A DNA stretch of 64,000 nucleotides from JANQPC01 sp039208375 (GCA_039208375.1 JBCCRC010000013.1:1-64000); one strand, 5' to 3'. Shown: positions 25,682 to 34,028, counted from the first letter of the stretch. Translations and numbers: made by a program. The notes: generated by a model from the sequence alone, not told the origin.

Positions 25682-26004
25682 GGGCTCTGAGCGGGCTGAA
25701 ATTGCGGCGAAACTGTGGCTTTTGGCGCGGCGGACGGGCCAATCTTCGGGAAACAATCCATTTACGATTAGCAGATTGTTATGACTCTTCGGCCTATCTG
25801 GCCGCATTGAGAATTCTGACGCAGCATCTTGTGGCACTCGTCCGATAGGAAGACTTGTTCCGGGATTGGCAACAATCTTTCTTGAGCGCCCTATCACCGC
25901 CGTATTGCGCAGTATTCTGCACGCAAGGTTGGACAACCAGCTGGACGATTGAGGCAGACGAAACAAAGGGGCGGCGCCAATGCCGCCGATACGATGACAT
26001 GCAA
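25682..26004. other. 323-bp region between pgeF and a small gene
   Basis: No convincing protein frame. The right half holds a heat-shock-type promoter candidate (25881-25905) directed at the 51-aa gene. The AT-rich part around 25750-25800 shows no symmetry I can name. Confidence 0.5.
25881..25905 (+). promoter_or_regulatory. RpoH-like promoter candidate for the 51-aa gene
   Basis: CTTGAG, 13 bases, then CCGTAT. This fits the alphaproteobacterial sigma-32 pattern (CTTGAA, 12-14, CCATAT-like) with one mismatch in each element. It ends about 100 bp before the small gene. By-eye match only. Confidence 0.4.
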
Positions 26005-26160
26005 ATGACGATGCGCCTGAAAAAACGTTGGATCACCGCCATTTTGCGCGAAGCGAATTCCTCAAACACCGCGCTTCCGTTCCAGCGCGGCGAACGCGGA
26101 AACCTATCTCTCGCCCACCGTTCGGGCACCCGTAAACCGCGCGTTATCTCGCGCGGCTGA
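26005..26160 (+). CDS. Small basic protein, about 51 aa, unknown function
   Basis: The product begins MTMRLKKRWITAILREA and is rich in Arg, Ser and Asn, with a predicted helix at residues 5-18 and a disordered basic tail. Starts at 25999, 26005 and 26011 are all in frame (MQMTM) and none has a good ribosome site, so the exact start is open. Support for a real gene: a textbook terminator begins 25 nt after the stop, a heat-shock-type promoter candidate lies 100 bp upstream, and the frame sits alone between larger genes. It resembles in composition short orphan proteins I associate with Rhodobacteraceae; I cannot confirm homology. Confidence 0.6.
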   Translation: MTMRLKKRWITAILREANSSNTALPFQRGERGNLSLAHRSGTRKPRVISRG

Positions 26161-26184
26161 TCCATACCCTCCTCGTGTACCTTG

Positions 26185-26214
26185 CGGGCGGTTCCCCAGA
26201 ACCGCCCGTTTTCT
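26185..26214 (+). terminator. Rho-independent terminator after the 51-aa gene
   Basis: A perfect 10-bp stem CGGGCGGTTC (26185-26194) with GAACCGCCCG (26199-26208), a 4-nt loop, then TTTTCTTG. Strong and correctly oriented for the plus strand. Confidence 0.9.
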
Positions 26215-26282
26215 TGTTCGATTCGGGAACGGAGAAGGTTAACTTCAGGGCACCGTCGCGGTGGGCGAAACAAAGCCGGTCG

Positions 26283-26297
26283 TTAACCATCGATTAA
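26283..26297. promoter_or_regulatory. Perfect CtrA-type box upstream of the Hint gene
   Basis: TTAACCATCGATTAA fits TTAA-N7-TTAA exactly, including the TTAACCAT form of the first half. It is 149 bp before the Hint-domain start. CtrA is the cell-cycle/motility/gene-transfer-agent regulator of this order; binding here is inference. Confidence 0.6.
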
Positions 26298-26445
26298 CAG
26301 AGACGGAGGCACGAAAAGCCAAAAATTTTTGACAAAGCCTGCTGGTCTGCGCCAGTGTCTCGCTCGTTGTTGTAACCAGTCTATCCGCAAGTACCAAATC
26401 GGTGGGGGCCGATGCGGATGTGACCAGACCGTGAGGACTGATCGC

Positions 26446-27252
26446 ATGAATAGCCCCCGTACCGTCGTTTCACTCGGCGCAAATTCCCCTGTCGTACATC
26501 GAGCAAACAAGCCTTGGACGGTTAAATCCGCCGCCCAACCGCGCCGTCAGGTGCATCACGTCGCCCTAACGCGCCGGTATGAGGTGACGTATCTCGACGA
26601 TGACGGCCAGGTGCAGGATTTCATTCGAGTGGCGCCTGCGCTCCCGATTTTTGAAGCCGCCTTCAGTGCGTTTGCCCATGGCGCGCTGATCAACACCGCA
26701 GAAGGCGTGGTTGCGGTGGAAGATCTCGTGCCCGGTATGGAGATCGTGACGGCCCGCGGTGACACGGCGACCCTGCGCTGGGTTGGAGCGATAACCATGA
26801 TCCCCGGTGCGCCAACCTCGAACGACACGCCCCAGCGGCTCTACCGCGTTACAGCCGATGCTCTGGGCCTTGGCCGCCCTGCAGCCGACGTTACCTTCGG
26901 CCCTGCCGCGCGGCTCCTGAACCGCGACCCATCGATCCGCAATGCGCTGGGCACCGAGGCGGCGCTCGCCCCCGTTGCCGCACAGGAGGACGGTTGTGCT
27001 GTGATCGCGCTTAACCCGGTTTCACCCGTGCGCGTCTACCACCTTGCCTTTGACAACCATCAGATCATCACCGCCAACGGCGTTGAGGTGGAAAGTTACC
27101 ACCCGGGGCCGGACGCGCATTATTCTATGTCGCAAGAGTTGCGGGAGATGTTTGTGGGCCTTTTCCCCCATATCACCAGCCTGCAAAGCTTCGGCCATGT
27201 GATCTGGCCACGTTTTGAGCGGCATGACGACGACGAGTATCAGCTCGTCTAA
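26446..27252 (+). CDS. Hint (Hedgehog/intein)-domain protein lacking the catalytic cysteine
   Basis: A 268-residue protein. Residues about 70-215 form a Hint domain: AFAHGALINTAEGVVAVEDLVPGMEIVTARG at the start, RWVG near residue 108, and VYHLAFDNHQIITANGVEVES at the end, with the block-F-like His. At the position of the splicing/cleavage Cys, just before FAHG, there is Ala, so autoprocessing by the usual N-S shift should not occur. Rhodobacteraceae carry many such stand-alone Hint proteins, of unknown role. No signal peptide. The ATG at 26446 has GAGG upstream; the CtrA-type box lies 149 bp upstream. Convergent with the AsnC-type gene. Confidence 0.85.
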   Translation: MNSPRTVVSLGANSPVVHRANKPWTVKSAAQPRRQVHHVALTRRYEVTYLDDDGQVQDFIRVAPALPIFEAAFSAFAHGALINTAEGVVAVEDLVPGMEIVTARGDTATLRWVGAITMIPGAPTSNDTPQRLYRVTADALGLGRPAADVTFGPAARLLNRDPSIRNALGTEAALAPVAAQEDGCAVIALNPVSPVRVYHLAFDNHQIITANGVEVESYHPGPDAHYSMSQELREMFVGLFPHITSLQSFGHVIWPRFERHDDDEYQLV

Positions 27253-27274
27253 GCTACTTGGGCGGCGCGCGGCG

Positions 27275-27775
27275 TCAGGCGCTGCGCGCAAGCCGTTCTT
27301 CAAGAATATCAAACGGCACCGAAGGATCATCCTTTGCGCCGCGGATCACCAAAGATGTCTTTACGCTCGCCACATTTGGCGCAGCGGTCAGTTCCTCTGT
27401 CAGAAACGTCTGAAACGTGGATAGATCGGGCGCGATGCACTTTAGAATGAAATCCACCTCGCCGTTCAGCATGTGGCATTCTCGGACGAGGGACCAGGCG
27501 CGGCACCGTGCCTCAAATGCCGAAAGATCGGCCTCCGCCTGGCTGGTTAGCCCCACCATCGCAAACACCTGAACTTCGAAATCAAGCGCGCGCGGATCGA
27601 CCTTGGCGTGATAACCTTGGATAAAGCCCGCCTCTTCCAGCGTACGCACACGACGCAGGCACGGTGGCGCGGAAATACCCACGCGGCGCGCCAGTTCAAC
27701 GTTTGTCATTCGGCCATCTGCTTGGAGCTCGGCCAGGATCTTGCGATCGATGTGATCGAGTTTGTGGCCAGGCAT
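27275..27775 (-). CDS. Lrp/AsnC-family transcriptional regulator
   Basis: A 166-residue feast/famine regulator that senses an amino acid or related ligand. The N-terminal winged HTH (LDHIDRKILAELQADGRMTNVELARRVGISAPPCLRRVRTLEEAG) has the family signature, including PPCLRRVRTLE in the recognition helix. The C-terminal RAM domain (residues 70-150) follows. The start at 27775 is chosen because family members begin about 4 residues before LDHIDRKIL. It is divergent from trxB, and spaced GCAATAT repeats lie in the shared region, fitting autoregulation. The ligand cannot be read from sequence. Confidence 0.92.
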   Translation of the reverse strand: MPGHKLDHIDRKILAELQADGRMTNVELARRVGISAPPCLRRVRTLEEAGFIQGYHAKVDPRALDFEVQVFAMVGLTSQAEADLSAFEARCRAWSLVRECHMLNGEVDFILKCIAPDLSTFQTFLTEELTAAPNVASVKTSLVIRGAKDDPSVPFDILEERLARSA

Positions 27776-27829
27776 TGCGCGCTTTCCCCCGAATCCGTTG
27801 CAAAACTGTATGTGGCGGCGCAACGCTGC

Positions 27830-27860
27830 GCAATATTATTTCGCAAATGAGCAATATCAT
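27830..27860. promoter_or_regulatory. Repeated GCAATAT motifs, candidate Lrp/AsnC sites
   Basis: GCAATATTATT (27830) and GCAATATCATT (27851) are exactly 21 bp apart, two helical turns, with GCAAATGA (27843) between them. They lie in the 200-bp spacer between the divergent regulator and trxB, 55 bp from the regulator start. Confidence 0.4.
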
Positions 27861-27977
27861 TAAATTGATATGGGTGGCGCGTGCCCCAGCGCGGGGGCCT
27901 CTGTACGGTAGCCCCCCTTTCGCCTCGACCGGTGCAGCGCTATATGCCTCGGACGCGCGGATCAGCGGAGATTCCCT

Positions 27978-28958
27978 ATGCCCGAGACAAAGCACAGCAA
28001 GGTTCTGATCGTCGGTTCCGGCCCGGCAGGGTATACGGCCGCGGTCTACGCCAGCCGCGCTATGCTGGAGCCGATCCTCGTGCAGGGCATTCAGCCAGGC
28101 GGGCAGCTCACGATCACCACGGAGGTGGAGAACTGGCCGGGCGATACCGAGGTGCAGGGGCCCGACCTGATGGTGCGCATGGAGGCCCATGCCAAAGCCG
28201 TCGGCACCGAAATCATTGGCGACCATATCAACAGCATCGACCTGTCGAAGCGCCCGTTCAAGGCTCAAGGTGACAGCGGAACGACCTACACAGCCGATGC
28301 GGTTATCCTGGCCACCGGCGCGCAGGCCAAATGGCTTGGCTTGCCCTCGGAAGAGAAGTTCAAGGGCTTCGGCGTATCGGCCTGCGCCACTTGCGACGGG
28401 TTCTTCTATCGCGGGCAGGAGGTTGTGGTGATCGGCGGCGGCAACACGGCGGTGGAAGAGGCACTCTTTCTGACGAATTTCGCCTCGAAAGTCACCCTCG
28501 TACACCGGCGCGATAGCCTTCGGGCCGAGAAGATCCTGCAACACCGCCTGTTCAAGAACCCCAAGGTGGAGGTTATCTGGGACCATCAGGTTGAAGAGGT
28601 TGTAGGCGCCGAAAACCCGCTGGGCGTGGAAGGTGTGAAGATACGCCACGTAAAATCGGGCGCCATCATGGAGGTGCCTTGTAAGGGTTTTTTCGTGGCG
28701 ATCGGCCACGCCCCGGCCTCCGAACTGGTTATTGACCAGTTGGACACGCATATGGGCGGTTATGTCGTAACGCAGCCCGACAGCACGGCCACCTCAATTC
28801 CCGGTGTCTTTGCGGCGGGCGATCTCACCGATCACATCTATCGGCAGGCGGTCACAAGCGCGGGCATGGGCTGCATGGCGGCGCTTGAGGCAGAGAAATT
28901 CCTCGCAGAGATTGAGGAAGCCGCAGAGGCCGAGCCCGCCGCCGAGCCCGCCGAGTAA
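27978..28958 (+). CDS. trxB: Thioredoxin-disulfide reductase
   Basis: NADPH-dependent flavoprotein that reduces thioredoxin; cytoplasmic homodimer. 326 residues. FAD motif GSGPAGYTAAVYASRA near residue 13-28, redox pair Cys136 and Cys139 in ACATCDGFF, NADPH motif GGGNTAVEEALFL and HRRDSLRAEKI, and the second FAD motif IPGVFAAGDL. The C-terminus has a short Glu/Ala/Pro-rich tail (about 15 residues) beyond the family core. Gene starts at ATG 27978 downstream of the candidate Lrp sites. It precedes the PAPS synthetase by 115 bp; thioredoxin is also the usual reductant of PAPS or APS reductase, so the neighbourhood is coherent. Confidence 0.96.
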   Translation: MPETKHSKVLIVGSGPAGYTAAVYASRAMLEPILVQGIQPGGQLTITTEVENWPGDTEVQGPDLMVRMEAHAKAVGTEIIGDHINSIDLSKRPFKAQGDSGTTYTADAVILATGAQAKWLGLPSEEKFKGFGVSACATCDGFFYRGQEVVVIGGGNTAVEEALFLTNFASKVTLVHRRDSLRAEKILQHRLFKNPKVEVIWDHQVEEVVGAENPLGVEGVKIRHVKSGAIMEVPCKGFFVAIGHAPASELVIDQLDTHMGGYVVTQPDSTATSIPGVFAAGDLTDHIYRQAVTSAGMGCMAALEAEKFLAEIEEAAEAEPAAEPAE

Positions 28959-29073
28959 CCGCGCCACACGCGGCAAAGTTGCGCCATCGATGCGGGATCG
29001 TGCGCCTGGGCTTGCGAAATGGCGCAGACCGGGGTTAGACGCCGCGCGACCCCCTATCTCCGGATTCCAACCG

Positions 29074-30783
29074 ATGCAGCTTCCAAACCTCGTCCCCATC
29101 CCAGAACTCTATGTGTCCTACGAAAGCGCTCAGAAGCTGAGGGTTGAAGCCGGTGACCTGCTATCTTGGGATCTGACGCCGCGCCAAATCTGCGATCTTG
29201 AGCTCTTGATGAACGGCGGCTTCAACCCGCTGAAAGGGTTTCTAAGCGAAGACGATTATTCCAGTGTTTTGAGTGAGATGCGGCTGGCTGATGGCGCGCT
29301 TTGGCCGATGCCCATCACGCTTGATGTCTCCGAGACCTTCGCCGAGAGCGTGGAAGACGGGCAGGATATTGCGCTGCGGGATCAGGAAGGCGTGATCCTC
29401 GCGATCATGTCGGTCACCGATAAATGGCGCCCAAACAAAGCTGCCGAGGCCAAGGCGGTGTTCGGCGCCGATGATCTGGCGCATCCGGCGGTGAACTACC
29501 TGCACAATACAGCCGGCGATGTGTATCTTGGCGGGCCGATTACCGGTATTCAGCAGCCGGTGCATTACGATTTCAAGGCCCGGCGCGATACGCCGAACGA
29601 GCTGCGCGCCTATTTCCGCAAGTTGGGTTGGCGCAAGGTGGTGGCGTTCCAAACCCGAAATCCGCTGCACCGCGCGCATCAGGAACTGACGTTCCGCGCC
29701 GCCAAGGAAGCCCAGGCGAACCTGCTGATCCACCCAGTTGTGGGGATGACAAAGCCGGGCGATATCGATCACTTCACTCGCGTGCGCTGCTATGAGGCGG
29801 TGCTCGATCACTATCCTGCCGCCACAACCACCATGAGCCTTCTGAACCTCGCGATGCGCATGGCCGGGCCGCGCGAGGCGCTTTGGCACGGGATCATCCG
29901 GCGCAACCATGGTTGCACCCATATGATCATCGGCCGCGATCATGCGGGGCCCGGCAAGAATTCGGCGGGTGACGATTTCTATGGCCCGTACGATGCGCAG
30001 ACCCTGTTTGAGGCGCATCAGGAGGAGATCGGCATTGAAATGGTGCCGTTCAAACAGATGGTCTACGTGCAAGACCGGGCGCAGTACGAACCGGCGGACG
30101 AGGTGGAAGATGGCGCCACGGTCCTCAATATTTCCGGGACCGAGCTCAGGCGCCGGTTGGCCGAGGGGCTGGAAATCCCCGATTGGTTCTCCTTCCCCGC
30201 CGTGGTGGAAGAATTGCGCCGCACCCGCCCGCCCCGGGCCCGGCAGGGCTTCACCGTGTTTTTCACGGGCTTTTCGGGCTCCGGCAAATCGACCATCGCA
30301 AATGCGCTCATGGTCAAGCTGATGGAGATGGGCGGGCGCCCGGTCTCGCTGCTTGATGGCGATATCGTGCGCAAGAACCTGTCATCAGAACTTGGCTTTT
30401 CGAAGGAGCACCGCGATCTCAATATCCGGCGGATCGGCTTCGTGGCCTCCGAGATCACCAAGAATGGCGGGATCGCCATATGCGCCCCGATTGCGCCCTA
30501 CGCCGCAACGCGGCGGGCTGTGCGGGAAGAAATTGAGCAGTTCGGCGCGTTTGTCGAGGTGCACGTGGCCACGTCTATAGAGGAATGCGAACGGCGGGAT
30601 CGCAAGGGGCTCTACAAACTGGCCCGCGAAGGAAAGATCAAAGAATTTACAGGAATTTCAGATCCTTACGACGTTCCCGATAGCCCCGAGCTGCGGCTGG
30701 ATACCGAAAACGTCGAAGTCGATCACTGCGCCCACCAGGTGCTATTGAAGCTTGAGCAGATGGGGCTTGTGGCCGCCGCCTGA
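29074..30783 (+). CDS. Bifunctional sulfate adenylyltransferase / adenylylsulfate kinase (PAPS synthetase)
   Basis: Turns sulfate and two ATP into the sulfuryl donor PAPS. 569 residues. Residues 1-390 are ATP sulfurylase: QTRNPLHRAHQEL is the HxxH nucleotide motif and IIGRDHAGPG the GRDH-type motif. Residues 393-569 are APS kinase: P-loop GFSGSGKST at 399-407, LLDGD, and FTGISDPYDVPDSPEL near the end. Both active sites look intact, unlike fungal fusions where the kinase part is regulatory only. The ATG at 29074 is the first in a good position; longer frames are shadows. The convergent HIT gene ends 9 bp later. Possible users of the PAPS are assimilation and the sulfotransferase 2 kb away. Confidence 0.95.
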   Translation: MQLPNLVPIPELYVSYESAQKLRVEAGDLLSWDLTPRQICDLELLMNGGFNPLKGFLSEDDYSSVLSEMRLADGALWPMPITLDVSETFAESVEDGQDIALRDQEGVILAIMSVTDKWRPNKAAEAKAVFGADDLAHPAVNYLHNTAGDVYLGGPITGIQQPVHYDFKARRDTPNELRAYFRKLGWRKVVAFQTRNPLHRAHQELTFRAAKEAQANLLIHPVVGMTKPGDIDHFTRVRCYEAVLDHYPAATTTMSLLNLAMRMAGPREALWHGIIRRNHGCTHMIIGRDHAGPGKNSAGDDFYGPYDAQTLFEAHQEEIGIEMVPFKQMVYVQDRAQYEPADEVEDGATVLNISGTELRRRLAEGLEIPDWFSFPAVVEELRRTRPPRARQGFTVFFTGFSGSGKSTIANALMVKLMEMGGRPVSLLDGDIVRKNLSSELGFSKEHRDLNIRRIGFVASEITKNGGIAICAPIAPYAATRRAVREEIEQFGAFVEVHVATSIEECERRDRKGLYKLAREGKIKEFTGISDPYDVPDSPELRLDTENVEVDHCAHQVLLKLEQMGLVAAA

Positions 30784-30791
30784 CCTCACCC

Positions 30792-31172
30792 TCAGACGCG
30801 CATCAGCATCGGGCCAAGCGGGCGTCCGGCTAGAATATGCACATGCAGGTGTGGCACCTCTTGCACCGCGTCCTCACCGGCGTTTGACAGAGTGCGGTAG
30901 CCCGCCCCGCCCTCACCCGGCTGGATGCCCATCATCTTGCAGACCTCACCGATCGTGCGCGTGTAATCGACGATCTCGGCCTCACTGGCCTCCAGCGCGA
31001 AGTGATCGAACGTCACATAGGCGCCCTTAGGGATCACAAGCACATGCTGCGGCGCCTGGGGGCGGATATCGCGAAAGGCCAGCGAGTGCTCGGTTTCCAT
31101 CACCGTATCGTTCGGTATCTCACCGCGCAGGATTTTGGCAAAGATGTTCTGATCGTCATAGGCATAGGCCAT
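30792..31172 (-). CDS. HIT-family (histidine triad) nucleotide-binding protein
   Basis: A 126-residue hydrolase/transferase of the HINT branch that acts on nucleoside phosphoramidates or related AMP conjugates. The triad is HLHVHIL near residue 112-118, and the N-terminus FAKILRGEIPNDTVMETEHSLAFRDIRPQAPQHVLVIPK matches the branch. The start at 31172 is set by GAGG 7 nt upstream; alternatives at 31178 and a TTG at 31184 are too close to it. It follows the GT14-like gene by 8 nt and is likely its operon partner. Adjacent to the PAPS synthetase; HINT enzymes can act on adenylyl sulfate-type substrates, which is a possible but unproved link. Confidence 0.92.
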   Translation of the reverse strand: MAYAYDDQNIFAKILRGEIPNDTVMETEHSLAFRDIRPQAPQHVLVIPKGAYVTFDHFALEASEAEIVDYTRTIGEVCKMMGIQPGEGGAGYRTLSNAGEDAVQEVPHLHVHILAGRPLGPMLMRV

Positions 31173-31180
31173 AGGCATCC

Positions 31181-32758
31181 TCAATCGGTGAAGAGATGGT
31201 CTGATTGCGCGATTTCAAGTGCCCGGTCTTTTGGAAGATCAAAGACGGCCGCCAATGCGGCCGCGTTTTCTTCTGGTTCTGCCGCTTCACGCAGGCGGTG
31301 ATAGGAGGGGAAGCGTTCATCGTGCAGGCGATCGCTCTCGAAGAGAATATCATTTCGAATGGTGGGCAGCAGGCGCTCGACAGCCTCCGGCGGCGTTTCA
31401 TCACCGGCAAGGCCCACACGGCGGGCATGGCCCATCAAGTAATCATCCGAGAAATGGCACACGATCTCCAAAAGCCGCGTTTCGCTTCGATCGGCGAAGA
31501 AGTCACGCACAAGATCGATATTCGCCGGGTCCATGCAAATGACCAGCCGATCGGTTTCAAAGTAATCAAACAGCATCCGCATGAGCGCCCGCCGGTGCCG
31601 GGCCCGCTTGCTCAGCGTGGCTTGAATGCCGCCAAGATCGGGAAGGGGCGTCGCCTCTTCATCAAAGAGATATTCGATCGTCGGCACGTTTGAATGAAAG
31701 CTCAGGCGATCCACCAGCCGCTTCGCCACATGCCACTTCTTGCAGGTAACGATCATAAGCTCGCGCTCGCGCCCGAGCGTGGCTTCCTTTTCCCAAAACC
31801 GCGGCGCAAAGCGGCGCCCGGTGCGCCCGCGCTGAGTGAGAAACCTGTAGAGCCGGGCGCCCTCGCCGGTGACGCGGATCTCGGCACCTTTGGAAACGTA
31901 GAGATCTCCAAGCCTGCGTCTGAGCTTATTGGCCTGCGGTGAAATCTTACGGGCGAAGAGAAAATCCTGACCCACAAGCATATCGTAGTGATCGTTGTAG
32001 AACTGAACCGGGATACCGTAATCGGAAAACATCAAAAACGTCAGCGTGCGCGACCGAATTTCTTCAGCTGCAACAAGGTGGCGTACGAGGGTTTGAAAAA
32101 ACGTCTCATCAGGGATCCAGGTGGTGCGGAAGAACCGCGTCACATCCCGGCGCCGGCGCAGGAAATCCAGAATTGCCTCAACCGTTCGCCGCCTCAGGCA
32201 CCACCATTGCGAACCGATCATGATCTGAAGGTCCGCGGGGATCTTCCGGGTAAGCCCGAGGCGCCTTTGCCAATTCATTGATGCGTAGAAGAGCCGCTTT
32301 GTCCGGCGTTCATTAAACCAGTGGCGGTAGACCAGACGTTCCTTCTTGATACCTGTCTTAATCCAATCGGACGAAAAGAAATCGAAGCTTTCTATGAAAT
32401 CTGCATCTTCGCGATCCAGAAACTCATGCACGTATTCGGCCGGTTTGATCGGCATGCAATCGCCCGAAAGCATGTAGAAATGTGTCGCATCGGGGAACGC
32501 GTCAACCGCGGCGCGCACGGCGGCGAGCGTCGCACTGACGAGGCTCCATTCCCCCCACCCGCATTTGACGCGGCGCCGGGTGAAGGTGACGCGCGGATTG
32601 CTGGCGAGGGCCGCGCGGATCTTGTCATAATCGGCCCGGCGCGCGCGCCCGTCAAAATGGATGGCCATGCAATCCCCTGCGCGCGTCAGGCGCTGGGCCT
32701 GTTGAATGATTGCGGCGGGATCCTTGTGGCAGAGCAGGATGAACGCGATCTGGGACAT
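31181..32758 (-). CDS. GT14-like beta-glycosyltransferase (core-2/I-branching fold) with DUF5928-type C-terminal domain
   Basis: A 525-residue protein. The N-terminal 270 residues resemble GT14 enzymes (beta-1,6-GlcNAc and peptide O-xylosyltransferases): IAFILLCHKDP at the start, IHFDGRA, VKCGWGEWSLVSATLAAV, THFYMLSGDCMPIKP and GSQWWCLRR, then WIPDETFFQTL, which carries the catalytic-acid-like Glu. The C-terminal 250 residues are a separate conserved-looking domain with a possible nucleotide-type fold (MIVTCKKWHVAKRLVDRL), unnamed by me beyond DUF5928. No signal or TM segment. It is divergent from the sulfotransferase, as if both act on the same glycan. Confidence 0.8.
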   Translation of the reverse strand: MSQIAFILLCHKDPAAIIQQAQRLTRAGDCMAIHFDGRARRADYDKIRAALASNPRVTFTRRRVKCGWGEWSLVSATLAAVRAAVDAFPDATHFYMLSGDCMPIKPAEYVHEFLDREDADFIESFDFFSSDWIKTGIKKERLVYRHWFNERRTKRLFYASMNWQRRLGLTRKIPADLQIMIGSQWWCLRRRTVEAILDFLRRRRDVTRFFRTTWIPDETFFQTLVRHLVAAEEIRSRTLTFLMFSDYGIPVQFYNDHYDMLVGQDFLFARKISPQANKLRRRLGDLYVSKGAEIRVTGEGARLYRFLTQRGRTGRRFAPRFWEKEATLGRERELMIVTCKKWHVAKRLVDRLSFHSNVPTIEYLFDEEATPLPDLGGIQATLSKRARHRRALMRMLFDYFETDRLVICMDPANIDLVRDFFADRSETRLLEIVCHFSDDYLMGHARRVGLAGDETPPEAVERLLPTIRNDILFESDRLHDERFPSYHRLREAAEPEENAAALAAVFDLPKDRALEIAQSDHLFTD

Positions 32759-32906
32759 GCCGTGGGTAGGCCCTTGTTAACCTTTTCTGCTCGTTCTGCC
32801 GTTATGTTAAACAGCGATTGAATAAACAACTATTTCTTGATCTTTTGCATCCGATCCGCGGGGGCGGATCGTGTGATGCGCATCGGGGCGGCAAATCGAG
32901 GCGGGG

Positions 32907-33710
32907 ATGGGCTTTCCGGGCACCTGGATGACCGAGAGCGAAAGCATGGTGTACCGAGTGGTGCCCAAATGCGCGTGTTCGACGATCGGGCAGATCATGT
33001 TCTACTCTGATCACGGCCGGTTCTTCGATGGCGACATTCATGATGCCGACGCGGGTCTACACAAATGGGCCATCGCCGAAAGCCAGGAGAAGATTACTCG
33101 GAACGTCACCACGCACGGCTCATACGCCTTCAGTTGCGTGCGAAACCCTTATACCCGCATCCTAAGCTCATTTTTTGACAAGATCTGCGGCATCCAGCGC
33201 AACGGGAAGCGGTACCGCGGCAACCTTGTGCCGCTCCTCGTCCAGAAATACGGGATCGACGTTGACGGCGATTTCGACCAGATCGCCAGCTTCAGGCGGT
33301 TTCTACTTTTTGCCCGCGATACGGTGCGGTTCCGTAAACCGATGGACCCGGATATTCACTGGTCGGCCATGTCCGGCCATCTCTCAACGTTCATCGTCAA
33401 CGGCGGGCGCTACAACAAGATCTTCTTCACCGAAACGTTCAATATGGGCATGGAAGAGGTACTGGGCGCCGTTGAAACCCCCGTGCCGATCGCGGTGTCA
33501 GACGTGCCACGTTTCAATGAAAGCGAAGGGCATGGGCCCAAGCGCGCGCATCCGGTGGAGGCGTATTTTGATGATCTTTCGATGCACCTCGTCTACGAGA
33601 TGTATCACCGGGATTTCGAGCTCTTCCGTTATGATTTCGACGATCCGTCAAACAAGATGCCAACGGGTGAGATTGATCTTGACGAAGTTCACGCGAAGCT
33701 TGGGGATTGA
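32907..33710 (+). CDS. Sulfotransferase family 2-like protein (carbohydrate sulfotransferase type)
   Basis: A 267-residue PAPS-dependent sulfotransferase. The 5'-phosphosulfate-binding loop is KCACSTIGQ near residue 21-29, and the 3'-phosphate motif is RNPYTRILSSFFDK near residue 79-92, the arrangement of Golgi-type carbohydrate sulfotransferases (Sulfotransfer_2). No signal peptide or TM segment, so it would act in the cytoplasm, where PAPS is made. It is divergent from the GT14-like gene with 148 bp between the starts. The donor enzyme (PAPS synthetase) lies 2.1 kb upstream. The acceptor is unknown; a surface glycan precursor is the natural guess. Confidence 0.82.
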   Translation: MGFPGTWMTESESMVYRVVPKCACSTIGQIMFYSDHGRFFDGDIHDADAGLHKWAIAESQEKITRNVTTHGSYAFSCVRNPYTRILSSFFDKICGIQRNGKRYRGNLVPLLVQKYGIDVDGDFDQIASFRRFLLFARDTVRFRKPMDPDIHWSAMSGHLSTFIVNGGRYNKIFFTETFNMGMEEVLGAVETPVPIAVSDVPRFNESEGHGPKRAHPVEAYFDDLSMHLVYEMYHRDFELFRYDFDDPSNKMPTGEIDLDEVHAKLGD

Positions 33711-33719
33711 CGCGGACCG

Positions 33720-34028
33720 TCAATACTCGATGTCATAGACAACAAGCCCGTCCGCCCCGCCTACGCACATCGAAACCAATTCTTTCCCTAGCTCGCGGTG
33801 ACGCGGGTGCTCGTCATAGGCGCGCAAGGCGCCGCGATCGCGGAAATGAAGAATAAAGCCATGGCTGTGGTTTGGGGATTTTGCTTCGAAATCCCGGTTA
33901 GGCCCTGCCTGAACCGCAATGACACCGTCGAGGGTTTCGGCAAGCGCCACCAGCGCACACAGGATCGCGCGCCGCGCCTCTTCGGTTTGGCTGCTGGAGA
34001 AGCTGAGGAAGACGCAGTGGGCAATCAT
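33720..34028 (-). CDS. Dabb-family (stress-responsive alpha/beta barrel) protein
   Basis: A 102-residue ferredoxin-like-fold protein of the Dabb family. It begins IAHCVFLSFSSSQTEEARRAI, has the middle helix and strand VIAVQAGPNRDFEAKSPNHSHGFILHFRDRGALRAYDEHPRH that defines the family, and ends with VVYDIEY. Members are small dimeric proteins, some with cyclase or monooxygenase-related roles; none can be assigned here. The start at 34028 is where the domain begins; the longer frame to 34121 is poor. It is convergent with the sulfotransferase, 9 bp apart, and downstream of the Do protease terminator. Confidence 0.85.
   Translation of the reverse strand: MIAHCVFLSFSSSQTEEARRAILCALVALAETLDGVIAVQAGPNRDFEAKSPNHSHGFILHFRDRGALRAYDEHPRHRELGKELVSMCVGGADGLVVYDIEY

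Noticed and set aside
26446..27252. Intein or mobile homing element
   Set aside because: The Hint domain is not inserted in a host protein, has no endonuclease and lacks the splicing Cys.
28959..28973. Terminator after trxB
   Set aside because: Only a 5-bp hairpin and no T-run.
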